A DNA stretch of 64,000 nucleotides from Nemopilema nomurai (taxonomy: Eukaryota > Cnidaria > Scyphozoa > Rhizostomeae > Rhizostomatidae): assembly GCA_003864495.1 (NCBI GenBank), contig ML133450.1, positions 2,087,734 to 2,151,733 of the forward strand, read 5' to 3'. The notes below the pieces were generated by a model. It was not told the origin of the DNA. It made no database searches and worked only from the letters and a program-made list of their open reading frames with translations. Position numbers and translations under genes: made by a program. This document shows, piece by piece, positions 1-10,830 of the stretch. The stretch's first letter is position 1. The number at the start of each line of letters is the position of its first letter.

Positions 1-3000
1 CCTCCAATGTAGACAGCTGGATCAAGATCCCTCTTGCCTTGGAAGGGCCGGGGGTTGCCGGACCTGTACCTGCCGCCAAGGCGGGTACCACGTCCGCGGC
101 CCCTGCCTCGCCCACGGCCTCTGGCCCTACCACGGTCACCGTACCTTGGCCTGGATTCTTCGTCTTCCTCGTCTTGATGATGCTCTGAAGGTTATGGAGA
201 AGCGCATTTACTCAAACTTTAACGATTTTAACGATAAGAGGAAAGCACGATAAAACGAGTTGCGCGTTATTTAGACGCACGCAAGGCAACGCCTGGGATA
301 TACGGGAGAAAACACAATCGCCACACACAATAACTATCTAATCTTACTTAGGAAAAATGCAGACGAAAAAGATGCACCGCACAAGCAAGATGCAACCAAA
401 TAAATCGCAGCGCGGGTATCAACAGTCAAAATTGCCCTAAAATCAACAAAACGAGCGATGATAGATCGTCTAAGTCTTAAAGTGGATTCAAATTCAACTA
501 AACACACCATGGATTTATAGACAACTGTAAACAAACATAATCTAGGGACGTAACAAACGGTAGCTGCTAGTAAGAGCAAAAGATCAAACTTCTGCCAAAA
601 TGGCTGGTTCCTGACAGGTGATTCACAGGCCTACCTGCATCTGGGTCATGGTTTTCCTTGCCCTCGTCACCAGACTGCTCCGATTGCTGTCTGCGCCTGG
701 ACCTGCTGCCACTTCCACCCCGTCCACCGCTGAATCCTCTTCTCCTTCTTACCCCTCTACGGCCGCCTCTCCCTCCTCTTGCTGGTGCCCTTTCCCCATC
801 TTCTTCCCCGCTAGCTTTCTCATTCTCTTCATCTCTATTTTTGGGTGGCCTCTGTGTTCTCGGTACAAGCTTCAGTGTGACGTCCTTCCCAGCCTCTTTG
901 TCCATCTTGTACAGTCTTCTCAGCACTGGAAGCTTTCTCAACTTATGGCGTGTGACCTTAGACCATTCCAAACCCTTAGGTTTAGGCCTGTCTTTCTGAC
1001 ATTCGATCAGTTGAGTTGGAGTCAAAATGTAATCAACCTAAAAAAGTTCAAACAAACTCTATTAAACTCTACTCAATGCAAAACATATTTTGCGAGAGGA
1101 TGGCTCACTTGCTAGAGGTGCTGATTACAGTCCATGGTTTGCCTCCCTGCTGTGATCAAACATTTTATACAGGGTGAGGAGAGTTGTTGGCTCTTTGCAT
1201 AAGGAATCACAAGGTGTGATCATAACTACCTTCTATGTCATGCTGTGACTTCCTTCTAAAGTCCTAATTTTTCAAAAATCATCATGCCTTGACATTTAAG
1301 AAAGGAATAAATTCGTTTTTTCCAAATAGACCGCTTAGATTTAAAGACATAAAGGGAGATAATACCTTGAATAATGTTAATGTGTGCTTCCCATGTTCAC
1401 ATTCATGTCTATATCACAGAATGTCTCAAGTAAAATCAATGTGAGACAGCAGTATAGAAATGTTGTGCTGATATCTGCACTATATAAAAGTTTGGGAAGA
1501 GGCATCTGAATGCACGAAAGTCTTAAATTTAACCAAAAATAGATTACTGTAGCTCTGTATCAACTGAAGTAGGACATCAGTTAAGAAATTCTTTCCCTGG
1601 ATGCAAAAGTAAATCTAGCTTGTATTCATTAGAAGAATAGACCCACAAAAGTTTACTTACACAAAAATCATGCTCTTCCATCAGTTCGTCTGGAATATCA
1701 AGAACTTGGCAGTCATGGACAACAGTTACTACTGGTGTTGTGTCATCAATGGCACCCACGGCTTTCATCATTGCATACTCCAAGTCAGCATAACCTTCTC
1801 CTTTCCCCAGCCTGTAACCTAAAAAAAGCAATCTTAAATGTAACTGATTGTGAGGAAAACGGTTCTCTATTTAGCAAACAATGCCAGTTAGATTGTCTTA
1901 GGTTGTCCATTAGAGGAACCCTAATACAGAGAGACTCACAAAGATGGTAACAGAGCCACTCAGTCTACATTACAGACTCAACTTTAATAAGCATGATTGT
2001 TGTTTTTGAAATCAACCTCAATGAAGCTTCACCAACAACACTTTGATCACCAACCAACAAACATTCAACATCACTAGGGTGCAGGAAAATTCTTCAAAAA
2101 AACTTCACAGAGAAATGCAAACCATGGAAACAAAAATGCACTGTTAATCAAGGTTGTGGTAATGCACTCACAGTGAAGAGGGTTGGTACAAAAAACAGTA
2201 AATAGTTGATAAAGCTAGCTTTAAATTAGATAACAATATTTCATGGTTTCTTGCCTACATTCCATTTTGTGGAGAGGAACATAAAACTGAGAAAATGATA
2301 AACAATGGTCCCTAAGAATCTCAAAGCAGAGAAATGCCAGGGACTATGATATTCCATGCAACAAATTTATCAAAGTGCAACAATTGCATGAAACAGAAGA
2401 CAATGGTGGGTGGTTGACAGACCAGGGCACTCTAGGAGAGTATATCACTAGCCCTTATGGAAAAAATTAGTCCAAAGGAAAAAATTAGTAATCTTGCATA
2501 GCTTCTTAACATTGACCCAAACAGGACATGGCAAGACAGGACACAAAGGTACTTGAGAAATAGCAATGGCAAAAGAGAATTTATTATTGAAAAATAGATC
2601 ATTGCATCTAGACCTTCCCTGAAACACAGCATAATCAAATGGGCCCAGTAATTCATTACTTTGTTGGTATTTCCCTGAATCTTCTTCTGTTTTGTCCCAT
2701 ATTTAAAGTTAGAATTATATCATTGTTTATATGTGTATCATATTGGCACATTTGAGGCAATACTCTTAACCACCCTTTGAGGAAGGTTTCAGTCTCCTGC
2801 TGAATTTTATACATAATAAAAAATATTTGGCTATCCATTCTGATCATACTTAAGCATAACTATGAACTTAAACATAATCTTTTGAGCTTCATAGATGGCT
2901 GAAAAACATGCAAGTGTTATCTGAATTCCGTTCTTGAGATGTCTTGTTGAAGAGCAATTATCTGAATACCTATATACCTTTGACTGTCTCAGTTAGTGTA

Positions 3001-5090
3001 TCACATTTCTGTGAATCATTATTGCAATTAAGCTTTCAACAAAAAAGTTGCAGGTCATTTACACACACAACATTCTAAAATGGTGCACACTTTCATTCTC
3101 TTGGTAATGTATGGCATAGCGATTGGGTGTTGCTTCAATACAAGATTTGGAAGGGGGGACTTGAAATAAAATTGGCATAATGACAACTTGGCTGAAAATT
3201 TAGAAAGGACATAAAAGAATCCCTGAAATGAACATCTCCTAACTAATGTAGAGAAGTAGTTAGAAACTGGACTTGAGTAAAGCAGGCTATTGCCTAAATA
3301 AAAAAAAAGAAAGATAAAAGTAGTTGTGATTGAGAAGCTTGGAAAGATTGAAGGGTGCTATTTTGTTAGTTTAAAAAAGCACATCTAAAGAGTGTTTATT
3401 TTAATGGCATGTTAAATGCCAGGAGATATTCAATCTACCTGCTGACACCAGCAGCATTTCCACCTGGCTAAAATAAAAAGGTCTCGATACAATAATAGCA
3501 GCTTATCATCCATGTCAGGAAAATTTGGAAGGGAACTATCAAACTAGTGATTTAGAACAAATCAGAACAAGAGTGATATATATGTTGATGGTCCATCATA
3601 ACAGTCCCTGAACTGAAATACTTTCAATGCCTTTTCTTATCTTCATGGCTATCACTACTGAACATTAAATTTTGACTTCTGGCCATTTCACTGTCATATG
3701 TTACCCATCTTATATAAAACTTTGCTCATTATTAGGGAGTTGCAACAACCTGGAAAAATCTTTGAAGGTCGCAAGAAATTGATAGAGATAATGTGAATTA
3801 AAGCTCACACTGCAGAAATTAACTTGCAAACCATCTACATGTGCTTATTCCAGCTTTGCTACTGGAAAAACAAGTTGAAGCATCTCTTTACACTTGGAAT
3901 TGAAGTTTCATACAAACAGTTTTTGAGCTCACTTAACTAAAACTAATTTCCCTCTCCCTAGAGTAGATTATGCTATTTAAAACAGCATATGATTTGCAGT
4001 ACCAGTAAACAACCACAACACAGATTTTCCATGGATGAAGAAGATTAGCACATATCATGGATGAAGAAAACTATCACATATCATGGATATAAGTGCATGC
4101 ATCACGCAAAAATGTAAACAGACTTTCTTTTTCTTGATATAGACTGCAGAAGAGATGATAAGATAAGAATTTGCATTAACTAAACATACCCACTAACAAA
4201 AGAAAATAATAATAATTTAGCATGGATAAATGACAGTATAATCAAAAGCTTCATATGGAGTACCTGTATTGAATAACAAGATAGGACAGAATAAAGTAAA
4301 AAAAGAATTAAGTCACTGTGGAAAATAAGGGGTAGGATATAAACTGAATCAGAATTTCAAAGAAGAATAATTTGATGCCAATCTTGAAGACAAAATAGTG
4401 ACTTTGCTGAAGAAGCTTGTTTTGAAAGTCTCTAATTTGCTTCTCTCAATGTTTGTTTAAAATTTTGTATATTTGCACACTTCTAGACGTACTTTTTGCC
4501 AAAGGTTGACCCTTCTAAACTATAAAGCTAAGAATAAAGAGGGCAATTTGTTTATTGTTGATTATTAGCTAACTTGTGAGTCAAAAGTAAGCAAGATTAA
4601 ACTGAATCTTACCATTCTTTGACACAGCAACGCTTCCACAGACGATAACATCAATTTTGACTTCAGTCTCCAGAGTTATTGCTTCGCGATGGTATTTGAC
4701 ACCTTGCTGGGTAGCACATTTCCTCAAGTCCTCTTCATTGTCCGACGGGGAGACAATTTTGTAGAAAAGCCCGTTTTTCTGGCGAGGCGTTTGAACAAGC
4801 AAATCTTTTTTGCTTTTCATGGTTTGATAACGAATCCCCTCTTGTGGCTTGTCTTGGTTCACCCGGACAACTTTCGCTTCTTCATAAAACTTCAATTCGT
4901 GAATTCTCTCAGATGCAATGTCCGCCCCTTTGAAATTTGGGATTCGGTCCGTGACTGGAGTTGGGAAGTTGGCCAGCTCGTACTTGTTAATGTAATCCCA
5001 GATTTTATCTCTTATCTCCTTCTTGCTTGAAGGAATAGTTTCCCACTCAAGAGGTGGAGGTGCTTGTGGTGCTTCTTCGTTTTCCCCCAT
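1..5090 (-). CDS. MTHFSD: MTHFSD-like protein (cyclo-ligase-like domain, RG-rich linker, RRM); 3' end off window
   Basis: Four exons are seen: 5090-4613, 1818-1661, 1037-635 and 184-1, the last running off the window. Every junction is GT-AG and the phases agree. The start is the ATG at 5090 in a GCCATGG context; the frame is open upstream only through a TTG. Exon 1 encodes the domain related to 5-formyltetrahydrofolate cyclo-ligase ([38 protein letters not shown]). Exon 2 continues with [17 protein letters not shown] and [10 protein letters not shown]. Exon 3 begins [12 protein letters not shown] and ends in an acidic, RGG-rich tail. Exon 4 has an acidic patch, a long RG run, then VYIG, the first strand of the RRM. 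Human MTHFSD has the same order and length but no RG run. The family is described as RNA-binding; catalysis is unproven. It is head-to-head with PSME3IP1. Confidence 0.92.
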
Positions 5091-5596
5091 GGCGCTTTTG
5101 ATATTCAAACGGGAGACGACTCGCAAGGTGCACTTTGACTTCTTCGGCTGTGAAGCTTCTAACGTTGTTTATAGAAGCTTTATGCAAAACTGCCACTAAC
5201 TAACAGCAGCTAATCGCCTCAATACACAACCTTACAAAAAACCTAAAAAAGTTTGGAATACTTCGGTAGTGGAGAGCCTGGCCGTCCAAATTTAGGAACA
5301 GTGACTGAGTTCTCTTGTACTGAACTCGTGGCAACCCAAGCGGCAGAGAAAGAGCTTTTAGGTGAAGTGTGATTGACGGATGGTCCGGTGAACAATTACG
5401 AGGCAGACGAGAAATGGCGTACATGGCCAATACGAGGCAGGTCGTAAATGGTACAAGTAAAAATATGAATCGAGCACTTCGTTTTTATGAGTATGCAGCT
5501 TTTTATGATGTACTAGCGTTATTGCAAGTAAGAAGACGGGGAAAACCTAGTGCAAGTTTGAATTAAATAACGGCCATGCAAAGTTGATGAAAGAAT
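5091..5596. promoter_or_regulatory. Shared divergent promoter region, MTHFSD / PSME3IP1
   Basis: About 500 bp separates the two start codons, which point away from each other. No TATA box is placed suitably for either gene. The open frame at 5369-5566 lies in the presumed PSME3IP1 5' leader and looks like chance. A bidirectional promoter is inferred from geometry only. Confidence 0.5.
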
Positions 5597-8226
5597 ATGA
5601 GTTTCGGAACAGAGAAAAAAGGTGACAACTCAGCCATTTCAAAAAGGTTTGTGTCGGAGACTGAGCTTGAAGAAATTAAGAAAAAAAGAGAAGAGGAATG
5701 GGAGGTTGCAAGAAGCCAGGGTAGAACAGTAGGTAGGTAGTAAAAATGTAAATTGGTCCAAAGGATCGCACTTTTGTGATGCTTTATTTTTCTTTACAAA
5801 TTTTATAATTGCACGCGAACATAGTATCAAAGAAACAAAGTTTTATTGAAGAAATAAAACGATTTTACTAAATGCAGCTACCCTATTTCTGTTTTTTTAT
5901 TTTAATTGAACAATATAAATAGCTTTTTTAGTTTTTTAATTGTCTTTTTGTTGTCTCGAGAGACAAAAATGGCTAAATAAACTGTAAATGTGCAGAGCTA
6001 GGTAACTCTATTGCTTGTGTCTTTTTCTTCTATGAATGGCAGCATATGAAGTAGCTCTTGCATAACCTTAACATTTTAATCGCTGCTGCATATGGAAGAG
6101 CCAGCTTGCTCTATTTGCCAGAGCAGACAAGAAAGAATCAAACGTTTTGATAACGCCTTTGGGTCATTCCAGCCAATATCAACAAATGCATGTCTTCAAA
6201 TTTTGTGGTGTCAAGTTTGTAGGGCCATAAGTTCTATAATAACCCTCAGTAAGTTTTCAATCTGATCACCAAATAGCATTATGAAAAACATTAATGCAGC
6301 TTCTACATTTTTTAAGAACGAGAGGAAGATGTTGTTCATGATGGTCGCACACTATATGAAAGGTTGCAGGAGCAGAAAGACAAGAAGCAAGAAGAGTTTT
6401 TGGAGCAGCTAAAATTTAGTAAGGTTCACCTTGATGGAATATATATTAGTTAGCACTCATTTTCTACTAAAGACGTTTGGAATAAAGGAAGTGATAACTT
6501 CAAAATTGCATATTTCATATCAATTTAATATACAACCCCAGTTGTTTGTGAGAAGTCTTACTGAAAAAGATAGCTGAAAGTTAATTCCTGCAAAGGCAGA
6601 TGTTTATCACAGACAAAGAAACATCAGAGATGCTAACAAACCAGAAGATTTGTATGAACAATTTTCTGCAAAAGATTGAAGTAGCTTAAATAATCCTTGC
6701 TATGTAAAGCTAAATGGCCAGATTTTTAGATCACTCATTCCCACTATTATTTCTTTTTCTTCATTACAGAGAACATGATATATAAAGGGTTGGACAAAGA
6801 GGATGCCGGATTTTTGTCACATGTTTCACAGCAACAAGCTGTTTTCCATGGCAGAAGATTTGATGAGGATGACTCTGAAATAAAAAAGTTTAGAATATCC
6901 TTTTCACTTTGACAAATAGGCTCAAAACTATTGGTTGGTGGACCCTTTGGTTTTTAAAATTATTCTTTCACCAGTTTCAAATAAGTACAAGTGAGCTAGA
7001 TTCATATTAAGAAAGAGTGCAATCAAATGACTCTACACAGATTAGGATATGGTGTGATGACTTTCTACCTCGCCCATATTTGAACCCAAATCCAAAGAAG
7101 TTACTTAAATATTTCTACTTTGTGTCTGTGTCTGTAAATCACACCTAAATGAAGGATTTGAGTTATTGGTGCTGTGATTTGTAGGAATTGAATTGCTCTT
7201 TTATTTCAAAAGTGATGTTGGTAGGCTTAACAGCTGTTAAAATGGCAGTGGAAAGTGCACATACAGAAACTTCAGATAAAACTAGTAATGCAACACTACC
7301 ATCATCGTCTGTGAAGGCTGCCAAAGCAAAAAACTCAAAACCCAAAGCAACAGCTGTAATAATTCGAAAAAGGTCAGTGTTCTTTAAAGGAATTGGTTTT
7401 CACAACATTTTTATTTGAGACAGACTTAGTCACCAAGGATGAAAAATTGACTTAAAATGTTTCACTAACGCTGGTTATGTAGTCTTCAAATGTAGAAGAA
7501 AGTGATATTAGCAACTGAAATTGAATTTGCAGATTTCAACAGAGGTTATAAGCCACACATTTCTATCCTGAATTAGAAAGAATGCTTCAAAATTAAATTT
7601 ACAATTTTGGAATGCTCTTAATTGTTGCTAGGCATTGGCTACTTTTCCAGCTACAGAAACCAGAATTTCCCATCTGTCCCCTCTTTTTCTATGTTAGCAA
7701 ATACTGTCAGCCCTTCAGTTTAACACTATAATTAAGATTTTACATATTTGCAATCAAAAACAAAACCTTCAATTCTTACCTAGATACTTGAAATTTATAA
7801 ACAACTAGGTAATGGAAAGGTTACTGGAAACAGAATGAGAGGTGATAACTCACACATTAATAACTTCCACAAGATTGAATGTATATGTCTCCTTCAACTA
7901 TATCAACTGTGTCTTCACCATTACCCCTCAAACACACAAAAACCACTACATTTGAAGTCGTTTTCCCACTGGTCAATAAACATATAAAAAAAAGCTTCAA
8001 ACCACAAGCCATTATATGCCTCAAAATTCTTTACCTTAGACCAGCTAATATGAGCAAAGAGGATGACATACAAAAGAAACAGCTAAAAATTGAAAAAAGT
8101 GAAAAGGAAGCACCCATTAAAGCAAGCAGCAGTAGAGACAGTAATGTGGTTACTGAACCCAGTTCCTTGAAAGGTCTGGTTGGGTATCTGGACTCTGATA
8201 GTGATGAAGGGAGTACTGAAGATTAA
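5597..8226 (+). CDS. PSME3IP1: PSME3-interacting protein (FAM192A/NIP30 family)
   Basis: Five exons give 241 residues (human about 254): 5597-5720, 6317-6418, 6770-6894, 7185-7372 and 8040-8226. Exon 1 carries the family N-terminal motif (KRFVSETELEEIKKKREEEW). Exon 2 has GRTLYERLQEQKDKKQEEF. Exon 3 has KNMIYKGLDKEDAGFLSHVS and ends at KKFR. Exon 4 has FISKVMLVGLTAV followed by a basic Ser/Thr-rich stretch. Exon 5 ends GLVGYLDSDSDEGSTED, an acidic serine cluster like the CK2-phosphorylated region that in the human protein binds proteasome activator PSME3 (PA28-gamma). The last roughly 25 human residues are absent. Introns 1, 2 and 4 are GT-AG. Intron 3 has no usable GT donor; see the finding on a U12-type intron. 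The exon 3/4 join is the least certain part. Confidence 0.87.
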
Positions 8227-8328
8227 CGTTCCTGATGTGACAAAGGACTAATTCTTCAAATTTGTTTTATTCACTTTATGATTCACTAATGGTTGCTATG
8301 AGTAGAAATTTATATAGCTTGCAAGTAG

Positions 8329-8334
8329 AATAAA
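8329..8334 (+). terminator. Polyadenylation signal AATAAA for PSME3IP1
   Basis: An exact AATAAA lies about 100 nt past the PSME3IP1 stop codon, the only good candidate nearby on this strand. Confidence 0.55.
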
Positions 8335-8950
8335 ACATTTACCAAATGTTGTTTTGCATTTGTTACAACTTATTACAATTTTGACAAATGATTTTGCATT
8401 GATGAAATTTTATTGCTTTAATTTGGGAATCTACTCTGATTGTGTTTCAAGAACAACTTGTGATGCTGATGATAACATAGTTATATTTCTGATAAGATTA
8501 AATGATAATAATTATTTGTTGTTGTAATGATCTGCAGGCTGGTGTGGCCCTTGAAATGCCCCAAAAAGCAGTGGAAGGATAAAGTCATCAGCACCCTTTG
8601 CCTGCTTTATTTCATGTCTATCAAGGCAGTGCAAGATGGGAAGCCATGGCCAGGCTTCTGCTGGTTATACTATGTGGGCAACAACACCAAGTAGCTTTCT
8701 TTAATACAAATCAATCAATTCTATTTGGCTTTTAGAAATTTCAGGCATGAAAAGGTTTGATACCCGAAAAATGAGTAAATTTAGAAGTTCTTTGCAAAGA
8801 AATCACTTCATAATTACCAAACATTAAAACTGGTTGAAAGCATTGCCTAGCAAACCATTTTTCTCTTTCATACAACATACAATAAAGCAAAGTAAGCAAA
8901 TCAATTGTTTTTCAAACTTATTTCAAGCTCTAGCACATCAATCTTCCCTC
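8335..8950. other. Intergenic, convergent ends of PSME3IP1 and NDUFB9
   Basis: Short AT-rich gap between two converging genes. A slightly GC-richer patch at about 8535-8700 (GGTGTGGCCC, GCAGTGGAAGG) shows no long open frame. Nothing else is recognisable; it should hold the NDUFB9 3' UTR. Confidence 0.5.
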
Positions 8951-10598
8951 TCAGTCCTTTCCATTAGCCCAGTCTGTCATTTCTTTGTACCATTGTTCTT
9001 CTTCAGGTAACATTTGTAATACCTATTTGAATTAAGAAGATGTAGGTGAAACAAATAGTATATAATTTTTTCTTGAATTCATATAGGAAACTAACAGTGT
9101 ATATAATTAGTCAGGAAAATAGTCAACTGAATATTATGAAGAAAGTCATGAAGAAAGTAGAAAAGATCAAGTTTGCAACTGCATTTTCTCTTCACAAGTA
9201 GTCATCTTTTCTAACTCTTTATCAATATAATATTAAGCTTGGTTTCAAGAATTTGTACTGTAATATATAGTTTTGAAAGAATCAATATAAAAGTTAAAAC
9301 TTTGGCAGTTGAGCATCTAATTATTAATGAAAGTAAAAAGGACATTCAGTAAATCATTTGAGAAAAAAGCAAGTATGGGGGAAAGTGTGTAGTGCTTGGT
9401 TTATTTTCAATAAATATTAACTGAGTTGAACTCATCCAATAACAACTTGATGACTTGAGTTAAAAAGGTCAGCATATCATTTAGAAAACCTAAGCCGCAT
9501 ACAGCGAATACTGGAATGGTTTAAGTCCTTAATTATATAGTTGCACTGTTTCATAAATACACAAAATACGTTAAATTGAACATTTACATGAGGAGGAGGT
9601 GGAACATTTCTTTCAAATTTTGAGCCACCAGGAGCTGATGGATCTACAAAAACAAGAAAATAAGCACCAGATAATGATAAAATAAGAAAAGATTTCTCAA
9701 TTTCAAGCCCTTATTGAAAAATATTTCACTTCTAAGTGACTATGTATAACAAGAAGAACATACCTGTGTGTAATTAATGTGTACCAAGATAGATAACTAC
9801 TGTCACATAGCATGGCTCTAATACTTTAAGTGCTTGATTTCAGAAAAGAAAGATTATCCTGCCTTGAGTAGCCTTTTCATGGGCCCCATACTAAAGACAT
9901 CCAAGTTAAAAACTTGAATTCACAGAGAGTCTTGTGCTGTCTACATCCAATTTGAAGTGAAAGGACAAACCAAAGTTTCATTGACAAGACAAGACTTATT
10001 TTTTCCTGCAAATTTGTTTTCAAGCAGGTAAGGCATGTCTGTGTATTCAATGTATAAATAAAATTTTCCATTTTATGTTATATAGTGCTTAGCATAAGAA
10101 TACTTCAGCTATGAAAAATATATTAATGGATTTATTTAAAGATAAAGGCACAATATACATCTTTTCCCTGTGCTTGAATGTCATCTATGCATGGGTCATT
10201 CCATGTAATTTTCTTTACAATCTGTCAGTTGTTTTTCAGTGACATAAATAGTACATCCTTTGTTGTCCATACATAGCTATATAGAAAAGTTACAAGGTTT
10301 ATTTGATGAGCTATTCCCATGTTGACTTTACATAGGTGTTAAGTTAAACGAAAAACTTACGAATATATGGTTGTGGATGTCTAAACTTCTGAAATTCAGC
10401 CTCTCCGTCTTCTAGTACTTTGAGAGCAACACGAGGGTCGTTTATGCCCATGTTTGCGTCAAATCTTTCTCTCAGATCCAACGCCTTTTCTCTCCATAGT
10501 GGCCTGTCAATTGCCCACGACAAGAGATGCTTTAGTGACCTTCTGTAAAGTCTGGTTACTCTTTGTGCGTGTGTTAGCTGTAAGGGTGCCCAAGACAT
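8951..10598 (-). CDS. NDUFB9: NADH:ubiquinone oxidoreductase subunit B9 (complex I, LYR protein)
   Basis: Three exons: 10598-10361, 9643-9588 and 9022-8951, all GT-AG with matching phases, giving 121 residues. Exon 1 has the LYR motif in RVTRLYRRSLKHLLSW and ends in HPQPYI, both hallmarks of this accessory subunit of the mitochondrial complex I membrane arm; LYR proteins bind acyl-carrier protein. Exon 2 encodes PSAPGGSKFERNVPPPH, matching the human SPGGTSYER segment. Exon 3 has LPEEEQWYKEMTDWANGKD and a TGA stop. Human NDUFB9 is about 179 residues; the missing part is the C-terminal tail, so this is a short form. The start is the ATG at 10598. Exon 3 is identified by splice sites and open frame more than by strong similarity. 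It is head-to-head with GINS3. Confidence 0.9.
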
Positions 10599-10830
10599 CA
10601 CTAGAAGCCACTAATTAGAAACACTAGCAAGTTTAATATAACTCAACAGACTCGAGACTTTTTCAGAAGGACACATTCAGTTCCAGTCGTTTTCAAAATG
10701 GTTGACAGAAACCTCGATTCTACTTGGTCTCCTTTTGAAAGTTGAGACCTCAATCTCAACACGAATCAAACTTTGGCGCCAAAAAATTTTCAAAGCAAAT
10801 TTGTAATAAGTTGCTTAATCTTTCAACATT
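10599..10830. promoter_or_regulatory. Compact divergent promoter, NDUFB9 / GINS3
   Basis: Only 232 bp lie between the two ATGs. There is no TATA box near either start. A shared bidirectional promoter is inferred from spacing; the region also contains the sequence AAAATGGTTGAC at about 10696, not assigned to a factor. Confidence 0.55.

Noticed and set aside
618..1115. Plus-strand frames of 165 and 113 codons
   Set aside because: They mirror the RGG-rich MTHFSD exon on the other strand, which has homology and splice sites.
4689..5030. Plus-strand frame over MTHFSD exon 1
   Set aside because: Antisense shadow of a conserved coding exon.
5369..5566. Open frame upstream of PSME3IP1
   Set aside because: It lies in the shared promoter/leader and ends before the real start; no family match.
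6901..6935. Peptide NRLKTIG just after PSME3IP1 exon 3, similar to human NNLKKVG
   Set aside because: It would need a 20-nt insertion to be skipped, or a 34-nt intron, and the frame does not then fit exon 4. Kept only as an alternative.
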